A stretch of DNA of 64,000 nt from Sporosarcina sp. FSL W8-0480 (GCF_037963765.1 NZ_CP150166.1:1495501-1559500); one strand, 5' to 3'. Numbered from the stretch's first letter, positions 8,280 through 20,141 are shown. The notes: a model not told the origin generated them from the sequence alone. Made by a program: numbers and translations.

Positions 8280-10067
8280 ATGACTGAATTACAAACAAAG
8301 GATCTAATCCGCGGAGGAGCATTCCTCATCGAAGATATCGACGCATCACGCGTATTCACACCCGAAGACTTCTCAGACGAACAAAAAATGATCGCTAAAA
8401 CAACAGAGGACTACGTCAAAAACGAAGTACTCCCTGTCGTCGAAAAACTCGAAAACCATGAATTCGAACACTCTGTAAGACTACTAAAATCCGCTGGAGA
8501 CCTCGGCCTCTTAGGCGCAGACGTACCTGAAGAATACGATGGTTTAGGCCTCGATAAAATCTCTTCAGCCCTGATCTCAGAAAAAATGTCCGTAGCAGGC
8601 GGATTCTCCATCACTCACGGTGCACACGTTGGAATCGGCACACTACCGATCGTGCTATTCGGTAACGAAGAACAAAAGAAAAAATACTTGCCGAACTCCG
8701 TCACAGGTGACAAAATCTCTGCTTATGCATTGACTGAGCCAGGTTCCGGATCAGACGCACTTGGTGCAAAAACAACAGCAAAATTAAACGAAGCAGGCAC
8801 TCACTACGTATTAAACGGTGAAAAACAGTGGATCACGAATGCTGGGTTCGCTGATGTATTCGTTGTTTACGCAAAAGTAGATGGTGATAAATTCACTGCA
8901 TTCATCGTCGAAAAAGAATTTCCTGGCGTTTCCGTCGGTGCAGAAGAGAAGAAGATGGGAATCAAATCATCCTCAACTCGTACGTTGATCCTTGAAGATG
9001 CACAAGTTCCAGTTGAAAACTTACTTGGGGAAATCGGCAGAGGGCATATTATCGCCTTCAACATTTTGAATATCGGTCGTTACAAATTAGGCGTAGGTAC
9101 AATCGGCGGTTCGAAACGTGCATTTGAATTGGCGGTGACGTATGCAAATCAACGTCAACAGTTCAAAACACCAATCTCATCATTCAATCTTACAAAAGAA
9201 AAGTTAGCGACAATGGCATCGAAAATCTATGCAGCTGAAAGCTTGATTTACCGTACTGTCGGTTATTTCGAAGAGCGCAACAGCCAAATGACTCCTGAAC
9301 AACAAAAAGACGGTAAAGCGGTAGCAGCGTCCATCGCTGAATACGCGATCGAGTGCTCCATTAACAAAGTCGTCGGTTCTGAAGTCCTTGACTATGTCGT
9401 TGACGAAGCTGTTCAATTGCATGGCGGATACGGTTTTATGCAAGAATACGAAGTTGAGCGTGCATACCGCGATTCCCGTATTAACCGTATCTTCGAAGGG
9501 ACTAATGAAATCAACCGCATGATCGTTCCAGGAACCTTCTTGAAAAAGGCGATGAAAGGCGAATTGCCATTGCTTGAAAAAGCACAAGGCCTCCAAGAAG
9601 AGTTACTTATGATGATGCCTGAAGAAATCGGGGACGAAGCACTTGCACAAGAAAAGGTACTTGTGAAAAACGCTAAGAAAATCGGCTTGCTTGCAGCTGG
9701 AATGGCAGCACAACGTTTCGGCAGTAACCTTGACAAAGAACAAGAAGTTCTTGTAAATATTGCAGATATCGCAAACAATATCTTTGCAATGGAATCCGCA
9801 TTATTGCGTACAGAAAAAGCAATCGCAAAAAATGGAGAAGAGAAGGAACAACAAAAGATCCTTTATACAGAAATCTTCTGCCAAGAGGCATTCGAAGCAA
9901 TCGAAAAGGATGCAAAAGAAACACTTCTTGCTTCCGTCGATGGAGACAACCAACGTATGATGCTGTCTGCACTGCGTAAATTGACTCGCTCGAATCCATA
10001 CAATATCATCGCGAAAAAACGCGAAGCTTCTGTGAAATTGATCGATGCTGAGAAGTATATTGTTTGA
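8280..10067 (+). CDS. fadE: Acyl-CoA dehydrogenase
   Basis: A 595-residue FAD-dependent acyl-CoA dehydrogenase, the first oxidation of beta-oxidation, with electrons passed to ETF. Typical segments are SAYALTEPGSGSDA (FAD/substrate contact), QWITNAGFADVF, and the C-terminal QLHGGYGFMQEYEVERAYRD and FEGTNEINRMI. It has the ~180-residue C-terminal extension of the long FadE type. AAAGGAGG precedes the ATG at 8280; the frame stays open upstream to 8085 through the repeat element, but that part has no ribosome site and reads repeat DNA. Confidence 0.93.
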   Translation: MTELQTKDLIRGGAFLIEDIDASRVFTPEDFSDEQKMIAKTTEDYVKNEVLPVVEKLENHEFEHSVRLLKSAGDLGLLGADVPEEYDGLGLDKISSALISEKMSVAGGFSITHGAHVGIGTLPIVLFGNEEQKKKYLPNSVTGDKISAYALTEPGSGSDALGAKTTAKLNEAGTHYVLNGEKQWITNAGFADVFVVYAKVDGDKFTAFIVEKEFPGVSVGAEEKKMGIKSSSTRTLILEDAQVPVENLLGEIGRGHIIAFNILNIGRYKLGVGTIGGSKRAFELAVTYANQRQQFKTPISSFNLTKEKLATMASKIYAAESLIYRTVGYFEERNSQMTPEQQKDGKAVAASIAEYAIECSINKVVGSEVLDYVVDEAVQLHGGYGFMQEYEVERAYRDSRINRIFEGTNEINRMIVPGTFLKKAMKGELPLLEKAQGLQEELLMMMPEEIGDEALAQEKVLVKNAKKIGLLAAGMAAQRFGSNLDKEQEVLVNIADIANNIFAMESALLRTEKAIAKNGEEKEQQKILYTEIFCQEAFEAIEKDAKETLLASVDGDNQRMMLSALRKLTRSNPYNIIAKKREASVKLIDAEKYIV

Positions 10068-10073
10068 TTCCGA

Positions 10074-10100
10074 CCACCCAAGGGTTTTATCCTTGGGTGG
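10074..10100. terminator. Hairpin after fadE
   Basis: CCACCCAAGG and CCTTGGGTGG form a 10-bp perfect stem with a 7-base loop right after fadE. There is no good T run, so it may be a weak terminator or an mRNA 3'-end stabiliser. Confidence 0.55.
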
Positions 10101-10139
10101 ATTCTCTGTTATACTTAAGTAAAACGGAGGTGTTGCGAC

Positions 10140-10502
10140 ATGACAATGACTTACTACGGTTATCCGAAATGCGGGACTTGCAGAAAAGCAAAAAAATGGT
10201 TGGAAACAAATGGGTTGGAATTCAAAGATATTAATATTGCCGAAAATCCACCGACTGAAGAAGAACTTCGGACGATGATCGGAAATTCAACCCTCGACAT
10301 CAAAAAGTTTTTTAATGTCAGTGGGATGAAATATAGAGAATTGAATTTGAAGGACAAACTCCCCAACATGACTGATGATGAAAAAATTCAACTCTTGTCC
10401 ACAGATGGAATGCTCATTAAAAGACCAATTGTAACAGATGGTTCAAAAGTGACTGTAGGCTTTAACGAAACACAGTTTGAAGACGTTTGGAAAACAAAAT
10501 AA
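10140..10502 (+). CDS. yusI: ArsC/Spx-family thioredoxin-fold protein YusI
   Basis: A 120-residue member of the ArsC/Spx family with CGTC at residues 11-14 in YGYPKCGTCRKAKKWL. The fold resembles glutaredoxin; some relatives are arsenate reductases and others (Spx) bind RNA polymerase. The position after fadE and before gcvH matches B. subtilis yusI. Nothing in the sequence says which substrate or partner it has. ACGGAGGTG precedes the ATG. Confidence 0.82.
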   Translation: MTMTYYGYPKCGTCRKAKKWLETNGLEFKDINIAENPPTEEELRTMIGNSTLDIKKFFNVSGMKYRELNLKDKLPNMTDDEKIQLLSTDGMLIKRPIVTDGSKVTVGFNETQFEDVWKTK

Positions 10503-10586
10503 CTCACTTGTCTTTATCATTGAAATATGTGAGAATTAAGTTGAAAGAAATATCTAATGAAATGTAAATTTATGGAGGGGTACGGG

Positions 10587-10970
10587 ATGAGCACACCTAA
10601 AGATTTGCGTTATTCTAAAGAACATGAGTGGGTAAAAGATGAAAGCGGTAACTATCGTATCGGTATTACACATTTTGCACAAGCCGAGCTTGGCGACATC
10701 GTTTTCGTTGAACTGCCACAAGTTGGCGATGAAGTAAAAGCGGACGAGCCATTCGGCAGCGTTGAGTCTGTTAAAACTGTATCTGAATTGTATGCTCCGA
10801 TTAGCGGTAAAGTCCTTGAAGTGAACGAAGAATTGGAAGATAGCCCTGAATTGGTGAACGAATCTCCATATGAAGGCGCTTGGATGATCGTTGTCGAAGC
10901 TTCTAACGAGTCAGAACTTGATGCGTTAATGTCAGCTGAAGACTATGACAAAATGACTGCAGGAGAGTAA
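10587..10970 (+). CDS. gcvH: Glycine cleavage system H protein
   Basis: A 127-residue lipoyl carrier that shuttles the aminomethyl group in glycine cleavage and, in Bacillus, serves as the entry point for octanoyl/lipoyl transfer. The lipoylation Lys is in [17 protein letters not shown]. The start at 10587 follows TGGAGGGG by a normal distance; the ATG at 10557 has no ribosome site. The length matches the family exactly. Followed by a strong terminator. Confidence 0.94.
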   Translation: MSTPKDLRYSKEHEWVKDESGNYRIGITHFAQAELGDIVFVELPQVGDEVKADEPFGSVESVKTVSELYAPISGKVLEVNEELEDSPELVNESPYEGAWMIVVEASNESELDALMSAEDYDKMTAGE

Positions 10971-10976
10971 TTCCCC

Positions 10977-11003
10977 AAAGCGCTGGCCACCCAGCGCTTT
11001 TTT
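10977..11003 (+). terminator. gcvH terminator
   Basis: AAAGCGCTGG / CCAGCGCTTT stem with TTTTTT after it. Confidence 0.85.
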
Positions 11004-11065
11004 AATTAATTCTAAAAAAATGGCAATCCTATATGTGAATGAATCTCTTATGCCTTGTAATTTCC

Positions 11066-11224
11066 ATTGCTTGAAGTGGAAGGCGGCGACTCCTGCGGGA
11101 ATAGCAATTATTTTTGCGACTAAAGCATAGCGTAGGAGCATGAGCCGCAGACCCCGCAGGAGCAAAGCGACGAGGAGGCTAAGGCCATGCCCGCGGAAAG
11201 CGTCCGCCTGCAACGTAAAGCAAT
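11066..11224. repeat. Dispersed hairpin repeat element, copy B
   Basis: Ends ATTGC and GCAAT are complementary, followed inward by AAGGCGGCGACTCC and GGAAAGCGTCCGCCTG. The GACCCCGCAGGAG and GACGAGGAGGCT motifs of the family are present. The terminal pairs differ in sequence from those of copies A and C while still pairing, as expected for a structure kept by base pairing. It lies just upstream of yusF. Confidence 0.75.
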
Positions 11225-11246
11225 CACCAACAATAGAGGTGTTAAG

Positions 11247-11588
11247 ATGGACTCCAATAAAGTCATAATAGTCGAAGGTGGATCGGACCGGAAACGACTC
11301 CAACGAGTACTCGCGGAACCAATCGACATCATCTGCACAAACGGTACAGTCAGCCCCTATCGAATCGAAGAAATGCTCATGCCATATGAAGACTGCGACC
11401 TATATATCTTTTTTGACGCAGACGAATCCGGAGAGAAAATCCGCACATTATTCAAGAGGGCATACCCGGAAGCAATCCATCTCTACACAGAACGTGTCTA
11501 CGGCCAAGTCGAAACAACCCCATACCGCACACTCGCAACGATACTTCTTGCTGAAAACTTTGAAGTGCATCCCGAATTCTTACTTTGA
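11247..11588 (+). CDS. yusF: Toprim-domain protein YusF-like
   Basis: A 113-residue protein with a compact Toprim fold: VIIVEGGSDRKRL (the metal-binding Glu), then IFFDADESGEKIR (the DxD motif). Small Toprim proteins relate to RNase M5 and primases, but the substrate of this group is not known. The start at 11247 uses AGAGGTG; the longer frame from 11187 reads out of repeat copy B and is not credible. It precedes yusE by 10 bases and is likely co-transcribed. The position matches B. subtilis. Confidence 0.75.
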   Translation: MDSNKVIIVEGGSDRKRLQRVLAEPIDIICTNGTVSPYRIEEMLMPYEDCDLYIFFDADESGEKIRTLFKRAYPEAIHLYTERVYGQVETTPYRTLATILLAENFEVHPEFLL

Positions 11589-11598
11589 AGGTGAAAAA

Positions 11599-11907
11599 AT
11601 GTCAACTATCGAAAATTGGACACGTGATCAATGGGAAAAAAGTAAAAAAGAATCCCCAAAATCCGTGTTTTACCTATATACACCAATGTGTGGAACATGC
11701 ATGGTCGCTTCAAAAATGATTGAAGTCATAGCAACAATGAAGACCGACCTGCCAATAGGCAAAGCAGACTTGAACTATATAGAAGGCCTTGCCGTGGATT
11801 ACGAAATCGAAAGCGTCCCCTGTCTATTGGTCCAGGAGAATGGTGAAGTGATCCATAAAATCTACGCATTTCAATCCGTTCCGTATCTTCTTGAAAAAAT
11901 AGGTTGA
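11599..11907 (+). CDS. yusE: Thioredoxin-like protein YusE
   Basis: A 102-residue thioredoxin-fold protein with active site CGTC (YTPMCGTCMVASKMI) and the cis-Pro loop ESVPCLLVQE. No signal peptide, so a cytosolic thiol oxidoreductase. GAAGGTGAAAA precedes the ATG. Its position between yusF and the methionine importer matches B. subtilis. The specific partner is unknown. The stop codon overlaps the -35 box of the promoter for the met operon. Confidence 0.82.
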   Translation: MSTIENWTRDQWEKSKKESPKSVFYLYTPMCGTCMVASKMIEVIATMKTDLPIGKADLNYIEGLAVDYEIESVPCLLVQENGEVIHKIYAFQSVPYLLEKIG

Positions 11908-11932
11908 CGCAAATAGTCGTCCATGTTATAAA
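11904..11932 (+). promoter_or_regulatory. Sigma-A promoter for the SAM riboswitch / metNPQ
   Basis: TTGACG, a 17-base spacer and TATAAA, positioned to start the riboswitch transcript. The -35 overlaps the yusE stop codon. Confidence 0.75.
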
Positions 11933-11961
11933 TATATCTATTAACTTAACTGAATATCGTC

Positions 11962-12067
11962 GCTCTTATTAAGAGAGGTGGAGGGAAGTGCCCTATGAAG
12001 CCCGGCAACCGTCACGAAAGTGAAATGGTGCCAAGTCACGCAAAGCAATTGCTTTGAGAGATGAGAG
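11962..12067 (+). promoter_or_regulatory. SAM-I (S-box) riboswitch
   Basis: The hallmark S-box series is present in order: CTCTTATTAAGAGAGG, TGGAGGGA, GCCCTATGAAGCCCGGCAACC, AATGGTGCCAA and the closing GAGAGATGAGAG. SAM binding closes this aptamer and lets the downstream terminator form, so methionine uptake is off when SAM is plentiful. Confidence 0.93.
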
Positions 12068-12103
12068 ATTGGATGAACGTATATATTTTAACTATCACGT
12101 TAT

Positions 12104-12139
12104 GCCTTTCTGCTTATCTGCAGAAAGGCTTTTATTTTT
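12104..12139 (+). terminator. Riboswitch-controlled terminator
   Basis: A perfect 10-bp stem GCCTTTCTGC / GCAGAAAGGC with a 6-base loop, then TTTTATTTTT. It is the expression platform of the SAM riboswitch before metN. Confidence 0.9.
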
Positions 12140-12165
12140 GGTTAATATTATATAGAGGTGAAAAC

Positions 12166-13179
12166 ATGATTCAATTAAAAAATGTAAATAAAAAATTCGG
12201 TAATGGCGCGCATACAATCGTCGCTGTCGATAAAGTGGATTTGGATATTGCAGAAGGTGAAATCTTCGGCATCATCGGGTATAGCGGAGCGGGGAAGAGT
12301 ACTTTGATCCGACTTTTAAACGGTCTTGAAAAGCCTTCATCAGGAACAGTGAAGGTTGCGGGGTATGATATGTCCTCCGTAAATTCCAAAGAACTAAGGA
12401 AGGCAAGAAAGAAAATCAGCATGATCTTCCAGCACTTCAATTTACTCTGGTCTCGCACAGTCAAGCAGAACATTTCATTCCCACTTGAAATCGCGGGAAT
12501 TAAAAAAGCGCAACGTGAAAAAAGAGTGGATGAGCTAATTGAATTGGTCGGGTTAAAGGGAAGGGAGAATGCTTATCCTTCAGAATTATCAGGTGGACAA
12601 AAGCAACGTGTCGGGATTGCGAGGGCATTGGCAAATGACCCGGAAGTGCTTCTCTGCGACGAAGCCACTTCCGCACTTGACCCGGAAACGACAGACTCCA
12701 TCCTTGATTTACTGACAAGCATCAATGAACGGCTTGGGCTGACAATTGTATTGATCACACATGAAATGCATGTCATCCGTAAAATCTGTCATCGAGTAGC
12801 GGTTATGGAAGCAGGGAAAGTTGTTGAAACTGGTTCTGTTCTTGAGGTCTTCCAATCGCCAAAGGAGCCGATTACAAAACGGTTTGTTTCCCAATTGACA
12901 GAACCCGTCGGAATTGAACAAGTACTTGGGCATATTCCGGGAGGCACGCTCATCAAGCTAACGTTCATTGGAGAAAAGACGGAGCATCCTGTGTTGGCAA
13001 GCCTGATTCGAAAGTTCGACATTGACGTGAACATTGTCCAAGGGAATATATCCCATACGAAAGGCGGCGCCTATGGGACGCTTATTTTACAGCTTTTAGG
13101 GAATGAAAAGGATGTTAATACGGCGATTGCCTATCTTCATGAATTAGGTGTACAGACAGAGGTGATCAACAATGAATGA
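12166..13179 (+). CDS. metN: Methionine ABC transporter, ATP-binding protein
   Basis: A 337-residue ABC ATPase with Walker A GYSGAGKST, Q-loop FQHFNLLWSRTV, signature LSGGQKQRVGIARAL and Walker B VLLCDEATSALD, followed by the C-terminal NIL/ACT-like domain (GEKTEHPVLASLIRKF) that senses methionine. It powers uptake of methionine through MetP. The start at 12166 follows AGAGGTGAAA; the frame extends upstream to 12061 only through the riboswitch terminator. The S-box leader confirms the substrate class. It overlaps metP by 8 bases. Confidence 0.95.
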   Translation: MIQLKNVNKKFGNGAHTIVAVDKVDLDIAEGEIFGIIGYSGAGKSTLIRLLNGLEKPSSGTVKVAGYDMSSVNSKELRKARKKISMIFQHFNLLWSRTVKQNISFPLEIAGIKKAQREKRVDELIELVGLKGRENAYPSELSGGQKQRVGIARALANDPEVLLCDEATSALDPETTDSILDLLTSINERLGLTIVLITHEMHVIRKICHRVAVMEAGKVVETGSVLEVFQSPKEPITKRFVSQLTEPVGIEQVLGHIPGGTLIKLTFIGEKTEHPVLASLIRKFDIDVNIVQGNISHTKGGAYGTLILQLLGNEKDVNTAIAYLHELGVQTEVINNE

Positions 13180-13840
13180 AAAATTATTTCAACATGTCAA
13201 CTGGGATAATATGTGGGAGGCTACAGTTGAAACATTATATATGACCGGGATTTCCACTTTATATACGTTCGTATTCGGGCTCCTGCTTGGCGTCCTTCTT
13301 TTCTTAACGAGCCCCGGCCAGCTTTGGAAAAATAAATTTGTGTATGGCGTCACAGGGGCGTTCGTCAATATCTTCCGATCAATTCCTTTTATCATATTAA
13401 TCATCTTACTGATTCCTTTTACAACACTTTTCGTTGGAACGATGCGCGGTCCGGAAGCGGCCATCCCGGCACTCGTTATTGGGGCTGCTCCGTTTTATGC
13501 GCGAATGGTCATGATCGGCTTACGTGAAATTGATAGAGGAGTTATCGAAGCGGCAAGATCGATGGGCGCGAAAGCAAGTACAATCATCTTCAAAGTATTG
13601 CTCCCTGAATCAATGCCTGCCCTTATATCCGGAATTACAGTGACAGCAATCGCCCTTGTCGGATCTACGGCGATGGCAGGAGTCATCGGCGCAGGTGGGT
13701 TAGGTAATCTTGCATATTACGAAGGGTTCCAGCGAAGCCGCACCGATGTGATGATTGTTGCAACAGTTATTATTTTAATCATCGTATTTATCATCCAATT
13801 CATTGGCGACTTTGCAGTAAAGAAATTGGACAAACGTTAA
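13172..13840 (+). CDS. metP: Methionine ABC transporter, permease
   Basis: A 222-residue MetI-family permease with about five membrane segments and the EAA-loop motif EAARSMGAKASTIIFKVLLP that docks on the ATPase. Full family length. It overlaps the end of metN, and metQ follows after a 51-base gap, so the three are one operon under the S-box. Confidence 0.94.
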   Translation: MNEKLFQHVNWDNMWEATVETLYMTGISTLYTFVFGLLLGVLLFLTSPGQLWKNKFVYGVTGAFVNIFRSIPFIILIILLIPFTTLFVGTMRGPEAAIPALVIGAAPFYARMVMIGLREIDRGVIEAARSMGAKASTIIFKVLLPESMPALISGITVTAIALVGSTAMAGVIGAGGLGNLAYYEGFQRSRTDVMIVATVIILIIVFIIQFIGDFAVKKLDKR

Positions 13841-13891
13841 TTTGCAGGAACTCCTGTTAATTATATAAACAAACTTAGAATGGAGAGAAGA

Positions 13892-14731
13892 ATGATGAAA
13901 AAGATCTTATCCGCATTATTATTAACAGTTCTCGTGCTAAGCCTAACAGCATGCGGAACGAAAGATAAGGAAAAAGGTGCTTCAGGTGAAAAAGAGGGGC
14001 TCACGAAGATCGTTGTCGGTGCTTCCAATACACCACATGCCGTAATTTTGGAAAAAGTGAAGCCATTGTTGAAGGAAAAAGGCATCGACTTGGAAATCGA
14101 AACATACCAGGAATATATTTTACCGAACAAGGACTTGGAATCAGGTCTATTGGATGCGAACTATTTCCAGACGATCCCATACTTGGAAAGTCAAATGGCT
14201 GACTTTGGCTTCGACTTTGTCAACGCAGGAGATATCCATATTGAACCTATGGGTGTTTATTCGAAGAAATATAAATCATTGGATGAATTGCCGGACGGAG
14301 CTACGGTCCTTATGAGCAACTCGGTTTCGGATCATGGCCGTGTGCTTGAATTGCTTGAGGAAAATGGTTTGATCACGCTTGCTGAAGGTGTATATAAAGT
14401 GGATGCAGAGCTCTCAGATATTGTAGACAATCCGAAAAACCTACAGTTTGAACCAGATTACGAAGCAGCGTTACTTCCAACTCTTTACAATAATAATGAA
14501 GGTGACGCTGTATTAATCAACTCTAACTATGCAATCGATGCTGGTTTGAATCCACTTGAAGATTCAATCGCTATTGAAAAAACGGATTCTCCATACGTAA
14601 ACGTCATTACAGTTCGTGCTGGAGATGAAAACAATGAAGCCATCAAAGCGCTTGTTGAAGTGTTAAAGTCAAAAGAAATACAGGACTTCATCTTGAAAGA
14701 ATGGGGCGGCTCGGTCGTACCTGTAAAATAA
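13892..14731 (+). CDS. metQ: Methionine-binding lipoprotein
   Basis: A 279-residue substrate-binding protein of the MetQ/NlpA family. The signal peptide ends in the lipobox LTAC, so the Cys is lipid-anchored on the outer face of the membrane. Family segments include GASNTPHAVILEKVKPLL and the NTNY-like LINSNYAIDAGL. The ATG at 13892 is preferred because GGAGAG lies 5 bases before it; the in-frame ATG at 13880 has no ribosome site. Last gene of the met operon, followed by a terminator. Confidence 0.94.
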   Translation: MMKKILSALLLTVLVLSLTACGTKDKEKGASGEKEGLTKIVVGASNTPHAVILEKVKPLLKEKGIDLEIETYQEYILPNKDLESGLLDANYFQTIPYLESQMADFGFDFVNAGDIHIEPMGVYSKKYKSLDELPDGATVLMSNSVSDHGRVLELLEENGLITLAEGVYKVDAELSDIVDNPKNLQFEPDYEAALLPTLYNNNEGDAVLINSNYAIDAGLNPLEDSIAIEKTDSPYVNVITVRAGDENNEAIKALVEVLKSKEIQDFILKEWGGSVVPVK

Positions 14732-14736
14732 TTAAC

Positions 14737-14780
14737 AAAGACTGGCAAATCTAAAAAGGATTACTGCCAGTCTTTTTATT
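14737..14780 (+). terminator. metNPQ operon terminator
   Basis: An 11-bp stem AAAGACTGGCA / TGCCAGTCTTT with a T-rich tail. Confidence 0.85.
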
Positions 14781-14871
14781 TTTTAGTAAAAAGCATTCCT
14801 ATTCTTCCTCAAATATGTTAAAGTAGTTCTATTATTTAAGAACACAAATGTGTTTTTGAGGAGGACATTGC

Positions 14872-16059
14872 ATGAAGAAAAAGATAGGACTCATATGGCG
14901 AATCATTATAGCCATAGGGCTTGCAATTGGTTTGGGAATGTTGCTTCCAGCAGTACACGAGGGATTCGCTCATTGGTTTGTCCGTCTTGCGTCAACGTTT
15001 AATATGATTTTCGGAGGATTTCTTAACTTCGTAGTTCCTTTGATTATTATTGCTTTCATTGCACCGGGCATCGCAAAACTTGGTAGTGGTTCAGGAAAAT
15101 TACTTGGGTTGGCAACTGTGTTCGCATATGCTTCCACAATCTTTGCAGGGATACTTGCATTTTTTGCCGCAACAACACTTCTGCCGAATTTCATAAATGG
15201 GATTGCAGCAAAATCCGTTGAAAATGTGGGAAGAGCTGCAGCAGAGTCTTTCTTTGAACTGGAGATGACTCCGATAATGGGAGTTATGTCTGCTTTATTA
15301 ATTGCCTTTGTGCTTGGGATTGGAATGGCCTCCATTAACAGTAAATCAATGCTCTCCTTCTTTGAAGAATTTAATGTTCTAATTGAAAAACTAATTTCAT
15401 ACGTTATCATTCCATTATTGCCGATTCATATTTTCGGTATTTTCCTCAACATGACATACAGTGGAGAAGTAGCAAGAGTTCTTTCCGTATTCTCAGTTGT
15501 ATTTATAATGATCATTATATTGCATCTGATCATGCTGACAATCCAATATACAGTGGCGGGTTCTTTGAATAAACGAAATCCTATTATGCTAATGAAAACA
15601 ATGGCCCCCGCTTATATGACAGCTATTGGAACACAGTCGTCTGCGGCTACGATTCCGGTTACGTTGAGGCAGGCGAAAAAGACAGGCGCATCTGAACGTG
15701 TCACGGATTTCACGATTCCTTTATTCGCGACCATCCATTTGTCAGGTAGCACAATCACTTTAGTATCTTGTTCAATCGGTGTTTTGCTCATGAATGGCAT
15801 GGCGGTAAGCTTGTCCAGCTATATCCCGTTCATTCTGATGTTAGGGGTCACGATGATTGCAGCACCGGGAGTTCCAGGGGGCGCCGTCATGGCTGCGGTT
15901 GGACTACTGAGCACAATGCTTGGGTTTGACGAGTCAATGGTCGCTCTTATGATAGCCTTGTATATGGCACAAGACAGTTTCGGAACAGCTACAAACGTCA
16001 CTGGAGATGGTGCGTTGGCAATGATTGTGGACCGATTCACACCGAAAACTGACAAATGA
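14872..16059 (+). CDS. DAACS-family dicarboxylate/amino acid:cation symporter
   Basis: A 395-residue membrane protein of the glutamate/dicarboxylate symporter family. It has multiple hydrophobic segments, the serine-rich re-entrant hairpin SSAATIPVTLRQAKKTG, PLFATIHLSGSTITL, and the C-terminal PGVPGGAVMAA hairpin with the MAQDSFGTATNVTGDG segment that carries substrate contacts. It is about 20-60 residues shorter than GltP or TcyP. The NVTGDG segment in place of the common NxxGD motif keeps the Asp. The substrate could be dicarboxylate, glutamate, serine or cystine and is not decided by sequence. It is monocistronic, with terminators on both sides and two small palindromes just upstream. Confidence 0.82.
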   Translation: MKKKIGLIWRIIIAIGLAIGLGMLLPAVHEGFAHWFVRLASTFNMIFGGFLNFVVPLIIIAFIAPGIAKLGSGSGKLLGLATVFAYASTIFAGILAFFAATTLLPNFINGIAAKSVENVGRAAAESFFELEMTPIMGVMSALLIAFVLGIGMASINSKSMLSFFEEFNVLIEKLISYVIIPLLPIHIFGIFLNMTYSGEVARVLSVFSVVFIMIIILHLIMLTIQYTVAGSLNKRNPIMLMKTMAPAYMTAIGTQSSAATIPVTLRQAKKTGASERVTDFTIPLFATIHLSGSTITLVSCSIGVLLMNGMAVSLSSYIPFILMLGVTMIAAPGVPGGAVMAAVGLLSTMLGFDESMVALMIALYMAQDSFGTATNVTGDGALAMIVDRFTPKTDK

Positions 16060-16070
16060 AATTAATATAT

Positions 16071-16102
16071 GAAATGCCGTCACTCTATGTGGCGGCATTT
16101 TA
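16071..16102 (+). terminator. Terminator after the symporter gene
   Basis: AAATGCCGTCA / TGGCGGCATTT imperfect stem with a short T run. Confidence 0.7.
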
Positions 16103-16212
16103 CAATTGAGGATGCGAATTTGATTCTCAATGAATTGGATATAATTGAAAATGGGTGAAACATTTAATAGACAATTTTTAATAGCTTAGTATGAGGGAAA
16201 GCCTTAATTAAA

Positions 16213-16261
16213 TGATAATCGTTCTTAATGATTTGCAAGGTAGTCCTGAATAAGCTAAGAT
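16213..16261 (+). promoter_or_regulatory. suf promoter with a weak Fur/PerR-like half-palindrome
   Basis: TTGCAA (16233-16238), a 17-base spacer and TAAGAT (16256-16261) form a plausible sigma-A promoter. Just upstream TGATAATCGTTCTTA (16213-16227) matches one half of the Fur 7-1-7 box perfectly (TGATAAT) and the other half in 4 of 7 positions. The Fur assignment is tentative. Confidence 0.4.
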
Positions 16262-16323
16262 TAGAATGATACTAATTAGAGAATGGATTAACCGTTCATC
16301 TTTATCATATTGGAGGTATTGGA

Positions 16324-17103
16324 ATGGCAACTTTGGAAATCAAAGACCTTCACGTAGAAATTGAAGGTAAGGAAATATTGAAAGGCGTCAATTTAACTAT
16401 CAATACAGGTGAAATTCACGCGATTATGGGACCTAACGGAACAGGTAAATCAACACTCGCATCCGCAATCATGGGTCACCCTAAATACGAAGTCACTTCC
16501 GGAACTGTTTTACTTGATGGTGAAGATGTTCTTGAAATGGAAGTTGACGAGCGTGCGAAGGCAGGCCTTTTCCTTGCAATGCAATACCCAAGTGAAATCA
16601 CTGGTGTAACAAACGCTGACTTCATGCGTTCAGCAGTAAATGCTCGCCGTGAAGAGGGCGATGAAATCTCCTTAATGAAATTTATCCGTGAATTGGACAG
16701 CAAAATGGATGTCCTTGAAATGGATCAAGATATGGCAACTCGTTATTTGAACGAAGGTTTCTCAGGTGGAGAGAAGAAGCGTAACGAAATCCTTCAACTG
16801 ATGATGTTGAAACCTAAATTCGCAGTACTTGATGAAATTGACTCCGGTCTTGATATCGATGCATTGAAAGTTGTTTCTAAAGGAATCAATGAAATGCGCG
16901 GTGAAGGCTTCGGTTGCATGATCATCACTCACTACCAACGTCTTCTTGACTACATTACACCGGATTTCGTACACGTAATGATGCAAGGTAGAGTTGTTAA
17001 ATCAGGTGGAGCAGAGCTTGCTAAACAACTTGAAGAGAGCGGTTATGACTGGATTAAAGAAGAACTTGGAATCGAAGACGAAACAGTTGGACAAGAAGCT
17101 TAA
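16324..17103 (+). CDS. sufC: Fe-S cluster assembly ATPase SufC
   Basis: A 259-residue ABC-type ATPase of the SUF scaffold. Walker [12 protein letters not shown], signature [13 protein letters not shown] and Walker [13 protein letters not shown] are intact. SufC binds SufB and SufD and drives the conformational change needed to build Fe-S clusters. First gene of sufC-sufD-sufS-sufU-(repeat)-sufB. TTGGAGGT precedes the ATG. No oddities in the protein. Confidence 0.96.
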   Translation: MATLEIKDLHVEIEGKEILKGVNLTINTGEIHAIMGPNGTGKSTLASAIMGHPKYEVTSGTVLLDGEDVLEMEVDERAKAGLFLAMQYPSEITGVTNADFMRSAVNARREEGDEISLMKFIRELDSKMDVLEMDQDMATRYLNEGFSGGEKKRNEILQLMMLKPKFAVLDEIDSGLDIDALKVVSKGINEMRGEGFGCMIITHYQRLLDYITPDFVHVMMQGRVVKSGGAELAKQLEESGYDWIKEELGIEDETVGQEA

Positions 17104-17121
17104 GAAAGGGGACGATTCAAA

Positions 17122-19645
<2,524 letters not shown>

Positions 19646-19646
<1 letters not shown>

Positions 19647-20083
19647 TGTCAACTAATAATTTAGACCAACTATACCGCTCAGTCATCATGGATCACTATA
19701 AAAACCCGCGCAACAAGGGTGTTTTGGAAGAAAATAATGTCACGATCGACATGAACAATCCAACCTGCGGAGACGTCATTCATTTGACGTTGAAAGTTGA
19801 AGACGGCATCGTACGTGATGCGAAGTTTGAAGGGGAAGGCTGTTCAATTTCCATGGCTTCCGCATCGATGATGACACAAATCATCAAAAATAAAGATATA
19901 GACACAGCTGTAAAGTATGCCCACCTATTTTCCGACATGATGTTAGGCAAGGAAATCGATGATTCCGTCGACCTCGGCGACATCGAAGCCCTTTCCGGAG
20001 TAGCAAAATTCCCTGCACGCATCAAATGCGCAACACTCGCATGGAAAGCCATGGAAAAAGGCGTAGGCGGAGATTCTGAGTAA
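19646..20083 (+). CDS. sufU: Sulfur-transfer protein SufU
   Basis: A 145-residue Zn-dependent sulfurtransferase that activates SufS. The three conserved Cys are in NPTCGDVIH, GEGCSISMA and IKCATLAWKA, and the inserted region typical of SufU against IscU (LFSDMMLGKEID) is present. The gene ends 296 bases before sufB, whereas in most Firmicutes sufB follows closely; the gap holds repeat copy C. Confidence 0.95.
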
Positions 20084-20141
20084 TGGACTTGGGATTGGCA
20101 GTGAACTGTACAAGGGGTTATTCATTTTGATGTAATCCTTA

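Noticed and set aside
12061..12165. Upstream extension of metN
   Set aside because: It would translate the end of the SAM aptamer and the terminator hairpin.
16213..16227. A firm Fur box before sufC
   Set aside because: Only one half-site fits well, so it is listed only as a weak possibility within the promoter entry.
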